A stretch of 64,000 nt of DNA from Armillaria gallica (lineage: Eukaryota > Basidiomycota > Agaricomycetes > Agaricales > Physalacriaceae). The first letter of the stretch is position 1. Each line of letters opens with the position of its first letter. Below the pieces are notes generated by a model. That model made no database searches. It was not told the DNA's origin and was given only the letters and a program-made list of their open reading frames with translations. Where the stretch lies: assembly GCA_037576215.1 (NCBI GenBank), contig JBANDB010000011.1, positions 558,001 through 622,000 on the forward strand. The letters run 5' to 3'. Shown here one piece after another: positions 22,616-33,743 of this stretch. The position numbers and the translations under genes are program-made.

Positions 22616-22827
22616 AAATTCTGGAGAATGAGGTGCCGGGAGCACAGACAAGAAGGCGAGATCCAGAAATTCGGAAGATGGAACCCAGGTAAGTCGTTAG
22701 TCTCTACCAAGTGGAATCTTTCTGACGCAGACGCCATGCAGAACTTAGTAAAGAAGAAAGTATCGATATACAAATATTATCTCCATCTTTCTATCACCAC
22801 AACCACATGGGCAGAGACCTCGATAAA
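22616..22827 (+). CDS. two-exon gene fragment, unrecognised
   Basis: A stretch ending ...RRRDPEIRKMEPR runs to a GTAAGT donor (exon to 22688), a 42-bp intron (22689-22730) and an in-phase exon (22731-22827, including HAELSKEESIDIQILSPSF) ending at a GTGAGT donor. Phases agree (2, then 0) and neither exon has a stop. The acceptor at 22614-22615 is the likely 5' limit. I do not recognise the protein, and further exons on either side could not be found. It points toward HET3. Confidence 0.35.
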
Positions 22828-23152
22828 GTGAGTACAAGGGATGCTCATCTCCGCTTACGTCCACATACCTTAAGCAAGATTGTGTTCTCCTTTACAATTC
22901 TTATAAGCATAGGACGCAAAGTTACTCGCGCGTTTTTCCAACAGGACATTAGGATATCATTCAAATTATAAATTAGGGCATGGGCTGAAGACAGGTCTAA
23001 AACTAGCAATGAACAGTGAGAGAACATGAGGGGATATAGAGAGCAAAAAAAAACACGAGACTATCCGGTCTTTATCAAGTGTAAATAACGTTACAACATT
23101 TTTCTCTGTCCAGACTCACCGTTGCCTAAAGCACACTTCAAACATGATTACA

Positions 23153-25558
23153 TTAACAAAGATCCGTTTCAGAGTATTCTGCAATGTGGAGATTCCAAAT
23201 TCTCTTTCTTTCATCGTCGTCCAGCATATGGAACACCGATAATTTCTGAAATTTCCCACCCTGTCTTTGCTGCCCGACTACCCAGAAATATAAGCTTCTA
23301 TTATGAACTTCCAACCAGGTGCCTACAAGATTCTTACGGTCTGTGCTGCCTAGCAATGAATATGAGCCTTCGGGTATTGGGTATGTGTGGTCAGCAACAA
23401 TTTTGAATGTGTGGGTTGACCCAATATTGTCTTTTACGACCAGCCTCCCCTGTCGAGGCATGTCATCGTACGACGGACTGGACAATCCCTGCACATAGCC
23501 TGAGTCAATCTGATATCCACGGTAGGAATCAGCACTGCCGTCTTCATCCGTTATCCAGACTGTCCTCTCATACCCATCCGTGCCAAACGCCGGAGAGCAA
23601 TCCCACAGAGATCTCTTGCATGACGGAAGGGTTTTCATCATGATCTGCTTCCATGATGGACACCAACATCTAATTCTGTTCCCAGGTTCAGGGTATAAGA
23701 AGAGTAAAGTCGCCTGGGACGACCTGAACATGGCATCCACAAGCGTTGCCCAGGAATCCTCCTCGGACTGTGAGCTGTCGTACATTGGGAGATACTTCAA
23801 GTCCAGAATGTATCCCAAGCCTGCGACTTTATCCAAACGATTCGTCGACACCCGATTCTTCATTTCTGACAAAACGTCAAACACCAAATGAGATCTTTGC
23901 ATCTTCCGCAATGATGCCAGTTGTTCATGGAACCTCACTTGTATGTCTTCTTCGAAGGTCCCTTCATCACCGGTCTCTCCACCAATGTCCATATCCTCTC
24001 TAATCTCCTGAAGCGTCCATGCTCGCTTGAACCAACAACGATCATCCGTGAAATAGCCCGGTTTCAGTTGCAAAGGCAGACCCAGCCCACAAAAGTAGCA
24101 CACTACAGGTCGTCCAAGCGCATACACCGATCCGATCGTAGGCACGTCTATCTTCCACTCCTGCACGCGCAGATCCTCACTAAGTCCACCCTCCTGCCTC
24201 AAGCACAGAACATCCAGCCACACATAGTGTGCGCCCAGGTTCAACATCTCGATCCGGATGAGATCAAGATTGGCATCCCTTGGAATCGGTACAGGCCATT
24301 CATATCCGTTAATGGGTGACCACACATTGACACGATCCCTTTCATCCACCCATGCATGTGATATCCCCAATGGGGTGTATCCGGACCATGATGGCACCAC
24401 CCGATTAGCATATAGATCCCAGGCACGCCGACAGCCGGCATGTAAGGTCTTGATCCTTCCATTGATGAGCAAATTCCTTTCCTTCTCTTGTGCTTCCCGT
24501 TTATCCCTGCGTAAACGATGTCCGATGTCGGACTTGGAGAACCCGGCCCAATACCAATACAGATGAGCGTAGACTGTACCAAAGTCGTCATGCCGTGCGA
24601 TGTAGGGTTCCGGAACTGAGCGGATATCCGACGTCAGCTTGGCTGACTTGCCGAGTATCGCGTTGAGCTTCTCAAACACTGCATCAACACCGAGGTCGGC
24701 ACAGGAAAGGTTCGCCAGGGCGGATGGTATGACACGCTTATTGCCAGTGTACGACCGTTGTTTCAGCACTGGAATACTGGATTCCGGTTGGCCGGTCTCA
24801 ATGAACGCGGAGAGTGTGCCATCTGGAAGACGATTTGCTTCCTTTGTCTGAAGTACATCATTCATTATCCTCCTCGGCAGGCGCAGACGTGCGTACCTGT
24901 TCATACTCGAGATTGTGTGATATGCCCGGTGTCACACTATCGTTGAACTCCTTCAAGACTGCATCGATATCGAGATCGGCAAAGGGAAAATCCGCCAAAC
25001 CGGATGGTACGCTAGCGGAGGACTGTTGCATCAGCGCTGGAATGCTTGAATCTTGTCCGCCATTTTCAGCGACGACGGAGAGGATGACCTCTGAGAGACG
25101 ATTTTCCCGGTTTCTCTGAAATACGTTATTCTTTATCTTCCTCCGAAGGCTTAAAAATGCGCGCCTGTTCTTCCTCGAGTTTATGTGAGATGCCGGGTGT
25201 CGCACTGTCATCGATCTCCTCCAACATTGCATCGATACCGAGGCCGGCACAGGGAACATCGGCCGGACCAGATGGCATGATGGGCGTGCCTCCTGCGGAC
25301 GACTGTCGATTTAGGGCCGGAATGCTTGAATGTTGTTGAGCGTTCTCAGCGATGGCGGCGAGAGTGATCTCTTGGAGACATTTTGCCTGTATTGTCTGAA
25401 ATTCATTATTCATTGTCCTCTTCCGCAGGTTTAAAAGTCCGTACCTCTTCGTCCTCGTCGCATACACGAATATCATTTTTGTTTTTGCGAAACCATCTCT
25501 TCGAACGCTTGACCAATACTTTTCCTGACCATAGCAAAGTGAGGATGCTATGAAGCAT
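23153..25558 (-). CDS. HET-domain protein, paralogue 3, with tandem N-terminal exon repeats
   Basis: Four exons are visible on minus: 25558-25445, 25395-25165, 25115-24897 and 24847-23153, together about 752 residues. All junctions are phase 0 and all three introns are exactly 49 bp. The first exon (ATG at 25558) codes a short hydrophobic segment followed by a basic run, a possible membrane anchor; an upstream exon cannot be excluded because the frame stays open above that ATG. Exons 2 and 3 (77 and 73 residues) and the start of exon 4 are three versions of the same module (SSIPALNRQSSAG, SSIPALMQQSSAS and SSIPVLKQRSYTG anchor them). Exon 4 then holds the HET domain: GISHAWVDE, VWLDVLCLRQEG and CWFKRAWTLQEI. 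Donor of the middle intron is GC (GCGCGC), the others GTACG. HET proteins act in non-self recognition in fungi; the anchor and repeats are features not seen in paralogues 1 and 2. An in-frame ATG at 24904 could also start a shorter 583-residue form. Confidence 0.85.
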
Positions 25559-25639
25559 GAAAAACAAAACAAAGTTACACACCAAGGCCCATAGCTGACG
25601 GGGATACGAAGCTGCGGTTGCGCTAATCAAGAAGATTGT

Positions 25640-26400
25640 GCTGTGCTGTCCTCGTAGTGGAAAGCCAACAAGGCATAGTAGGGAATGATATCACACCGTT
25701 GAGTCTTGCCACCACCGTAAGCCGCGCTACGCCAGGATAGACGCCGAAGGGTACATGTCCAATCCATTTCGGCTCACCCTCACAACCCAGCGGAGAAAAC
25801 CATCTTTGTTGATCAATCCCGAAAAATAGACCAACATTAGGGATATTCAGCGATGCTGGTATAGGACATTCGATTCCAAATCTCCCAGTCGCACATTTAA
25901 GGAATTATACGTCTATTGAGTCGAGCGGTGATACGATCGATGGGGCAGGGTAGATCAAAAACATCAGAACCCTCGGCACAGTGCGGCGAAGTATATGTTG
26001 ATGTTATCGCTGTATTCAGTATCGGCGTGTTGATAATCAAAGCATCGTAGTGATCTTGGTGTGGGGAGCGCCTATTGAAGTAGGATATCAGCCCGAAGGT
26101 GACGGATTGGGTAGACAAGAGTTTTTTTTATCCTGCAGGTGTACTTCAGCATGTTCTCGTACAGAAATAAGACCCTCGCGCACGGTACGAGCTAGAGCAT
26201 TGAATCCAGATCAGATGGGATATCAGGCCGGTCGGAGACAACACCGGAAAGCCCATCTCTCATTATCCCTCGGTAGGTCGTTAGTGTGGAGCAGGGTCGA
26301 AGACTCTTGCTTCGAGGCATGAAGTGGCCTTCCAGATATCTCCCAGACCGCAATCGGGATAGATGTTTTCCATTTTTCATGTAGGAATCCGGTGGTCACG
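25640..26400 (-). pseudogene. duplicated segment, unrecognised (pair of 8.4-8.8 kb)
   Basis: DNA at about 26030-26190 aligns with 8640-8780 (shared words include GTAGGATATC and CTGGAGGTG/CTGCAGGTG). On minus, 25897-26118 is open and its end, DLPCPIDRITARLNRR, resembles LSCHRRRVALNNARLF near 8.5 kb. It may be a second copy of the possible F-box-like gene. From about 26400 to 27440 I recognise nothing. Confidence 0.25.
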
Positions 26401-27519
26401 ATGTTCTACAGGAGAATAAGAATTGAATGTGACGAGAACTTGAGAAGAGACTCACCTCCCCGCTTGAATCGATTCGTGAAGTGTGTGGTAGAGGTAAATA
26501 TCGATGATGTCGTTCAAACTCCGAAAAGCAACCGAAAAGCAGTATGTTCAAAATAACACGGAAAACTGATAGTTCATGGGTGCAAAGAAAGCCTCGCAGT
26601 CTTAACTGAATCGTTCAAAGTCAAGCGGTTTTTAATGAACGGTAATATTGCGTGCTATAGAGTATGACAGTCAAGATGACACTAGGCTAGAGAAGACTAA
26701 ATGGTTGAGTAAAGCGGACATTCGACAAAGGTTGGGACATACTTGAACAGCCGACATCTTGTCGAAACTGATATTCAGGTATTGATTCAGCGTTTCTTTC
26801 CTCCTGCTAAGAATCTCTGTTTCGGCGCCCGGTACCAGGGATTCCTGTGTGCCGCGAGTCTAAGCAGAGAATGGTGGTCGAAATTCAGAGATATACCGCT
26901 CTCGCCCTTTTCCGAACCCCTCGGTATTATGTACTGTAAGTGTTAGGCTATTAGCCCAGGGCTATGTTCAGATCATCTTGCGGAATTTAGTTGGTTCTCC
27001 TTCGATTAAGACTGAGATCAGTGATAAAAAGAGGTCGTATGGGAAGAAATGTACAAACCCGTCTGCAATTGAACATGGTAGTTCAGCTGGCATCAGACAA
27101 TCTCCTATGATCCTTCAAGAGACTGTCGTGGACAGGTATATGGGCGACAGATCCCATTATTCGAGAGAATAGTCTTCGCATGACAATAAATGACGATATT
27201 CGAACGTGGCTGAATAGGTACTACAAGCCGTAATCAAACACGACGTCAGCGAAAGTTGCATTAAAATTTACGAGAAATTTACCTTTCCTGCAATGTCCAG
27301 CACTTAGCATTTACTGCTGAGTTCTGCGCAGCTAAACACGAGGAGTGAGCACAGCGCAGGCGACTCCATTATACATACTTACCATCTACAGCTCACAATA
27401 GTTCGCAAACTCCCGCCTGAATACACGCCAAGATTTTAGGGTTTGCAGAGAATGGTGCCGTTCCTAGCAGATCACGACATATTCAGCCCCTCCTTCAGAG
27501 CCAGATATAACGGTTCAAC

Positions 27520-29530
27520 GAAAATTGGACATAAGCGACTTTGTAGACATGAACTGCATCATCATGGGCGAGTGATCAAAATTCGTCTATCCGAACCAGG
27601 TGACGTAGAAGCCCTAGTCGAATGTGACGGAACAAAGACGTTGCAGGACTTAGGTACTACAACGGTAAGCAGAGATCAGAGAAGTAGGAGAAATTTTGGC
27701 AAATGTACGTACCGAGCAGGACCACCGAGAAAGATTATTATGGAGGGATGGTCTTCGCAGCCAAAGTGGGAAGCCTTTCTTAAAATGAGCATAATACGCG
27801 AAGTAGGAAGATAGATATCAAGTAAACGTCTTGGTGTTCCACGCTCCTAGAGTGCCAGCCGTGGCCCAACGGCCATATGAAATTTCCGAACTGGACGATT
27901 GAAAGAGCTTGTACACTGACACAACGGTTGCTGTGGTCGAAGCTGTGGATCGTCGTTCCCACAGGGAGAACATGAAGAACTCTTGTAGTATTAACGTCGT
28001 TATTAATGGGAGTACAACGTTCTAGTCACCTGGTATCAGTAGATAAACAAGGCTGTATTGTCGTGGTATGAGAATGAGATTCCGGTATAGATACAAAGAT
28101 TCAGATACGCACCACATCCAAAATATGATAGCATACATGCATCCGTTTCGACTGTATCCTATACTGGGGGCCTAGAAAATATTGGTAAGCATCTTTTCGT
28201 GGGTGTGCCCGCCGGCGAAGGGCTTACCATTACAAGAGCGAGGTCTTGAAAGTGTCCATTTTATCAGCGGTAGAAGAAGTCTGGGTAGTATCGAATGGGT
28301 AGAGCTGAGACAAACAGAGCAACTCAGAAAAAAGTTTCCGAATGAATGGAAAATGCACATACCTGGTTTGCGAACGCAGCACGGTAATACGAGGACAGAA
28401 ATGAGGATGCGAGGCGCGCGAAATTCCACAGAATGTTATTATTGTCGAACCGTTATCTTCATCGGCAGGGGCGAGCAGAAATCTGGAGAATAATTTCGTA
28501 CCAGACGCATTGGCAAACAAAGAAGGGTTGCAGGACTTCCGATTATGTGATGGAAACAGCCGCTAGATGTAATGGGTCGCATGAAAGGTTGATAGGTCAC
28601 CGGTCACCGGTCAACTTTGATCGGGAAACTGTTGTGTCTGAATGCAGGTAAGCAGCGTCACGGCAATTTGTCCTCAAAAGACATACCAATACACCCCAAA
28701 GCCTATGCTAGAATCAGAACTCCAAAGGCGACATTATCCAAAGCCCTTCTGGTGGAATGACCTTCCAACACAGGTAGAGATGACTCAATGGAGCCTGCGG
28801 ATGTAGAAAGGTATACAGCTTTCAGCGGGGAGATAGCTGATAGAAATTCACTATGGGCGATCTCACAGACGCCGCGTAGAAGTGTGGCGCGACATTCGAC
28901 AGGTATATTCTTGGGCAAGTTGGTACTATGTGGCGGTTGAATGTAACCATTCCAAAATGGATCAAACACCGGGAAATCATAACGTTTTGCCTCGTTGTCT
29001 TGATGAGAAGGAGAATCTAGTAGTGGCGCATATGAGAATAGTCTCCGGAAAGGCAAAGACGTGCAGATTACCTAAGCCAATATCATCGCCTGGCATTCCT
29101 ATGAATCAAGATTTTCAGGTATGCTCTAAACACATATCAGCGACGTGAAAATAAAATTCAAAGAAATGTTCATACCAGTTGAGGGTTAAGTTGCACGGCG
29201 CCGAAGAAACAGTGGCGGCAAATAGGAATACAATAGGTTCCGAGTCCTGATGCATTCTTCTAGAGCACAAATTGCTGATCCTACGGCCTCGTTTCTGCAT
29301 CCAAGGTCAGGACATCGCTGCTAAAAAGGGCGAACATACGAACCATAGTCCCTTCTCATCAGATCGCAGACTTTATGCGAGTGAAAGTGAAGATTTAGAA
29401 GGGCATGGGATATCCAGCTACTGCCATGCTACCCGGCATATCGTTGTCTTCGTCGTTGGTGGTTGTGGTTAACGTTCATCATCAGGAAGCACGGCCCGGC
29501 ATACAAATTGAAATTGGCTTCGATTTTGGC
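27520..29530 (-). repeat. 2-kb segmental duplication, copy 2 (unrecognised multi-exon family)
   Basis: Colinear with 11531-13530. On minus the exon at 28703-29056 is open for 117 codons and contains LLRGVCEIAHSEFLSAISPL, matching LLRGVCDLARFELLSTISLL in the partner. The exon at 28230-28520 ends RITVLRSQTR at a GTATGT donor (near 28351). The acidic-core exon near 29.5 kb is frame-broken (a stop falls after AVLPDDER). So this copy is a pseudogene at least in its first exon. Confidence 0.55.
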
Positions 29531-29996
29531 TTCCGGACGCTCGGGCCGTTTTTACCGTTGTCAATCTTGCTCGTTCCACCGACGACGTTCAATTATTTAC
29601 GAAGAGTGCGTCGGTTACAACAAGGATTCCCACTTGAACCTTGAAAAAGCTCACCTCCAAGGCACACTAGACATAGCAGGTACAAGTGTTCGTTCCCGTT
29701 CGTTCTCTCGCTATGCACCCTCACGCACCCCTCCTGTTGACCTTTGGGTCCTGGACATTCAGTAACGCTTCGTATTATGACCTGTTTACCTACAGCCTTA
29801 GACCCATTATATATGCTGCTTCCGGTCATCTTTACTCCTCAGTTGCTTTTCCCCTACCTGGCGCACTGAGGAGACTACTAACTGCGTTGTCGTATCCCAG
29901 GTTCACCGGCCTATATCTCCGCACATCGATGGCACTGCTCTCTTGTGATATAAGTGCTCCCCTATCTGCGCCTTCCAAGTGTCCACTGTTAATTAC

Positions 29997-30343
29997 ATGA
30001 CACATCTCGGAAATGAGCTACACCGTTATCAAGCCTCTCTTCATAAAATCGGGGATTGCCTTCACAAGCTCAAGCTCATCAAAGATAATGATAGCTGCGA
30101 ATTACTGCACGCATGGCAAAGCACTTCCACAGATATCTTGGCTCCCATTTCATCATAGCCCCAAACCATTCCATGCGCCGTGGCGTCTTGATCTTGACTG
30201 TTCCACATGGCGGAGACTTACCGGTCCCTTTCGATCCCTCTGAACTATTCTCCAGCTTTTTGGAACCATTTATCAACCCAGAAAGGATATATCTCTCTCT
30301 TTTGCGATTTATCCTTTTGATCATCCTTGGACAAATGCCCTGA
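29997..30343 (+). other. small overlapping open frames, unrecognised
   Basis: An ATG at 29997 opens 53 codons (MTHLGNELHRYQASLHKIGD...), and an overlapping ATG at 30113 in another frame opens 76 codons. The first has the look of a real coding stretch (regular, charged helix-like), but neither has a recognised domain. The block 29.4-31.0 kb is duplicated at 52.1-53.0 kb. Confidence 0.25.
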
Positions 30344-30409
30344 CGAAGAATCGAGGCAAATTATTCATATTTTCTCGAGGTTACAGCAGAGATGTATTCG
30401 TGTGGCCTG

Positions 30410-31030
30410 GCTCCATCTTTCGCGACTTGTACCTATACATCGGGACAAGCCATAAGGGGGATTAAATCGGACTTGTATGCGAACAATACTGTTACCCAAT
30501 TGTTTGTGATATACCCGTACCCAATATCTTGGCGACTATGAGCAAGAAAAGAAAGACACCAAAGCCGTGAAAATAATGCTCTGCACTCGCCATGCTCTGG
30601 ATTAAGTGGCGGTCAATAAGATTTTTTCAGTCTACTGCGTACTCGCAACGGCTCATCGGTTCGTTGATTTTTCCATCAAGTACCAAGCCATCTAGCTGTG
30701 CGAATCCACCTAATTGTGGAGAGGACTGGAATGTGCTTGCTATAAGTATACATTATGCCTTTTCCATCTGAGATTCATTTTTATACAAGATGGATGGGCC
30801 TTGGAATCACATAAAAATCATGAAGACAGCTACTCATTCTCGGTTCCTTTCAGTGATTCATGCCTTCTCCAACTACTCACCAGAATGGGTTATGGGAATA
30901 TCAGAAAGACGTGGAAGCATAAAGAGGTGTACAGCAGTAGAGCCTGTGGTGGATAGTCTCTCTGGAGGGTTATTACCAAAACGTTGCACTGGCTTCGATA
31001 TTACAGCAACTCGCAGAGGTTATTCATAAG
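30410..31030. repeat. segment duplicated at 52490-52970
   Basis: Runs such as GGAATCACAT preceded by a CAAGATG start (30788-30830) match 52830-52860, and the flanking DNA is alignable. Translations also correspond at the start (MDGPWNHIK here, MTAPGNHIK there). This copy keeps most CpGs up to about 30.9 kb; the partner has almost none. Confidence 0.45.
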
Positions 31031-31332
31031 AGACCACGCCACAATTCCTCAGCATCCACAAGCAGGAGGTGATTCTCATATCATTCACAGGAACCAATGC
31101 GAGTTGGAAATACAAAGCCTCATAAAACTAGACATATTCATCTCTTGATTCAATAAATATACAACCTAAGGTCAAGGTATCGAACCCAATCACTCTCAGA
31201 CTCAACAATCAAGGCCTTTGCTTTGAAAAATTTGACTTATCACTAAAAGTACTGATCTGCCAAAGCGGAATACCAAACTTCTACAAAACATGCCTAATAT
31301 GAATGCATGATCTCAACTCATAGTTGCGTACA

Positions 31333-31586
31333 CACTGCATGGAGAATCCAATATTTTAGCTTAAAATATTGAATTCTATAACTATTTATTTTTTCCAACT
31401 TCCAAGCTGGAATATTGAAAGATTATTTTGAATATTATTTCAATATTCTTGTTTATTGAAAAAATATTGGAAATTTCTCAAATATATTTAAAATTTTATC
31501 TTGAATTTTTGGTCCAGTATATTGGAAAAATAAATAGTTATAGAATTCAATATTTTAATCTAAAATATTGGATTCTCCATGCAGTG
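31333..31586. mobile_element. palindromic MITE-like element 1, CACTGCATG termini
   Basis: A 254-bp element whose ends are inverted repeats of about 65 bp, nearly perfect, starting CACTGCATGGAGAATCC and ending with its complement. It is flanked by a 3-bp direct repeat ACA (31330-31332 and 31587-31589). It is very AT-rich and has no coding capacity. Shared CACTGCATG ends and a 3-bp target duplication link it to the element at 41929-42193. CACTG ends with 3-bp duplications are usual for the CACTA/EnSpm (CMC) class, so a non-autonomous relative of that class is the likeliest origin; this is inference. Confidence 0.8.
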
Positions 31587-31605
31587 ACATACTGTTTCAT
31601 CAGTG

Positions 31606-32512
31606 TTACTCTCGTAACTGCAAGGTAGGATATGGAGAACAGGTCGGTAGTGAAGAAATTCCACCATCTGTAGATTGATGAGTCAAGTGTTGCTTGGATC
31701 TGGAATTGAGCCTAGGAAGGAAAGATAAGCTAAATGCAGTTATCTCAAGAAGATGATGTACATCACAAGCAGAGAATTGATATACACTATGGAATTCTTC
31801 ATAAGTCATTATCAGCTAGGAGCAAATATGACTGACATTTGGATAGAATGAAATGAAAACCAAGAAATATCAGAGTCTTAGACCATATGATGAACTGCAG
31901 AAATTCTTGAGCTCCCGCCGCAGGCAAAATTAAGGTTGCCAGTGCAACGGACCATGATGAGAATCATCAATGAACAAGTACTGTCCAGAGTATTAGAACA
32001 AATACTGGGGAGATCAAAAAGGATAAATTTTCACCTCATAGCCAGCCCTGATATGAGAACAAGTCACATTAGATGGATAAGTCTGGTGCCCATTCTAGTA
32101 TGAGTCCATCAACTAGATTCGATGATTCAAGGAAGTAAATGATGCACGTAGTGAACATTATGTCCCTCCTGCTCTTGTGCAAATAATAACACATCATAGG
32201 GACTATGATGAAATCTGCTGCCTCGATCATGGAGAAAAAGATGCAAATTGATTTCTATATCATCTGCATTAAGTATTGCTAGAATTCTCTGACATTCTGG
32301 TTGCCAGTGCATGTCCCTTCCTCATATGCAAATTCCATGCACCAAAAAGCCATGAAGGATGAAGGACTGCATAGTTGAGAAGACAGGTGATATGTGTGGC
32401 TGTCTGTCCAGTTCCACCGGTGAGAAGGATTGTCATGATGAAGATAGTGAATAATGCTCCAGATAGTTGTAGGTATAATTATACTGTTTCTTTCCAGGTA
32501 AATTACTGACAT
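31606..32512 (-). pseudogene. unrecognised gene remnant (pair of 54685-55560)
   Basis: Minus-strand stretches are shared with 54685-55560: RLNSRSKQHLTHQSTDGG against RLNSQSKQHLTNKATENE, and INLHLFLHDRGSRFHHS against LNLHFFLHNHCYRFDDS followed in both by a VLL-AQEQ word. Amino-acid conservation across two CpG-poor copies suggests that both come from a real gene. Function not recognised. From about 32520 to 33740 nothing is supported. Confidence 0.35.
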
Positions 32513-33743
32513 GGCAGTCCATCTGATTTAGCTGCATATCTAATCATTGGTAAGTGATTTGGCCCATACATTTCACCACCCAGACACTGACATACCCATG
32601 TTAGGCCAGCTACAGGACAGGCAGAAAATTGCATTATAAGTAAGCATGGCAGGGATACAGCATATAACATGTAATAGTGCCAAGCTACATGTGTCCACAG
32701 AAAATTTGCTAAACTAAAGAAAACCGGGATGCATCTAAAAATAGCATTCTACCAACGTTTCAGCCCTCCTTCAAGAAGATTCAGTGGATGAGAACCATGT
32801 TGTGGACAGCTCCTTTGTCGTTTATTCTGCAGAAATCAAAATTCTCCATAATCCTCCTGGGACAAGCCATGACATTGAGCAATGGTCTGAGGGAGGCATG
32901 CTAGATGTAGATCAATGATGATGAAAATGCCAGAAGAAATACTTACCATACAGCTGCTGAGGCTCCAAAGTAGAATAAGCACCCAGCAAGAGAGTGCTGA
33001 CTTTATAAGTAACTTCTGCCATTTGTGCATCACTATATTTCGCATCCTACTCCAAGCCGAACAGTGAGATATTTTCAAAATGGAATACATACCTGGGACT
33101 TGAGATGTATTAACATGCCTGTAACAATCACTGCTGGGGCTGATACATTTTCCAATCAGAAAAATGAGGCCTCAAAATGTTGCGACATTTCATTTGATCT
33201 TCTAATGGTAAAAATGAGTTCAGAAAAACAGGTTGAAAGGCGGGATCATTTATGTACTCTTTTAAGGTAATGAAATGAGCTCAAAAAACGGAATGGACAT
33301 TGGAAAGGGTGTTTCCCATGGTCAGAACAAATGAAACTGCTTTTCGTTTATAGAAAACCAGCTGTTTTTAGCATGCGAAAGGAGCACTAAATCTGACAAG
33401 TTTTCATTGCATTTTCTGTAGCCTGTTTGTGCAGCATACAAAGGCAACAAAAAGCCATGACATTTTTAGAATACCTTTTTCTGTGCTGAAAAGGAACTGG
33501 CCCCAGTGGTGAATGTAGGTAAACCATCACAATGCAACTCGATTCAATGCCCTTTGAGCATCTGTTGGAATATGGCAATCTGGCATCATGCCAAGCTTGC
33601 TGATTAAGGAAGAAGATATAGGAAAAGTGTAGAAGATTCTAGTAAATAGTCATTTAGTATAAAAGTAGGTACTGTAGTGTACATCTGCATGCGTTTGCAG
33701 AGCTCAGCTAAGCACAATACAATTGGCTCGACACCAGGCATAT

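Noticed and set aside
24858..25572. Separate small genes upstream of HET3 (open stretches at 24858-25259 and 25126-25572)
   Set aside because: Their stops fall inside 49-bp introns; with splicing they join in phase into the HET3 protein.
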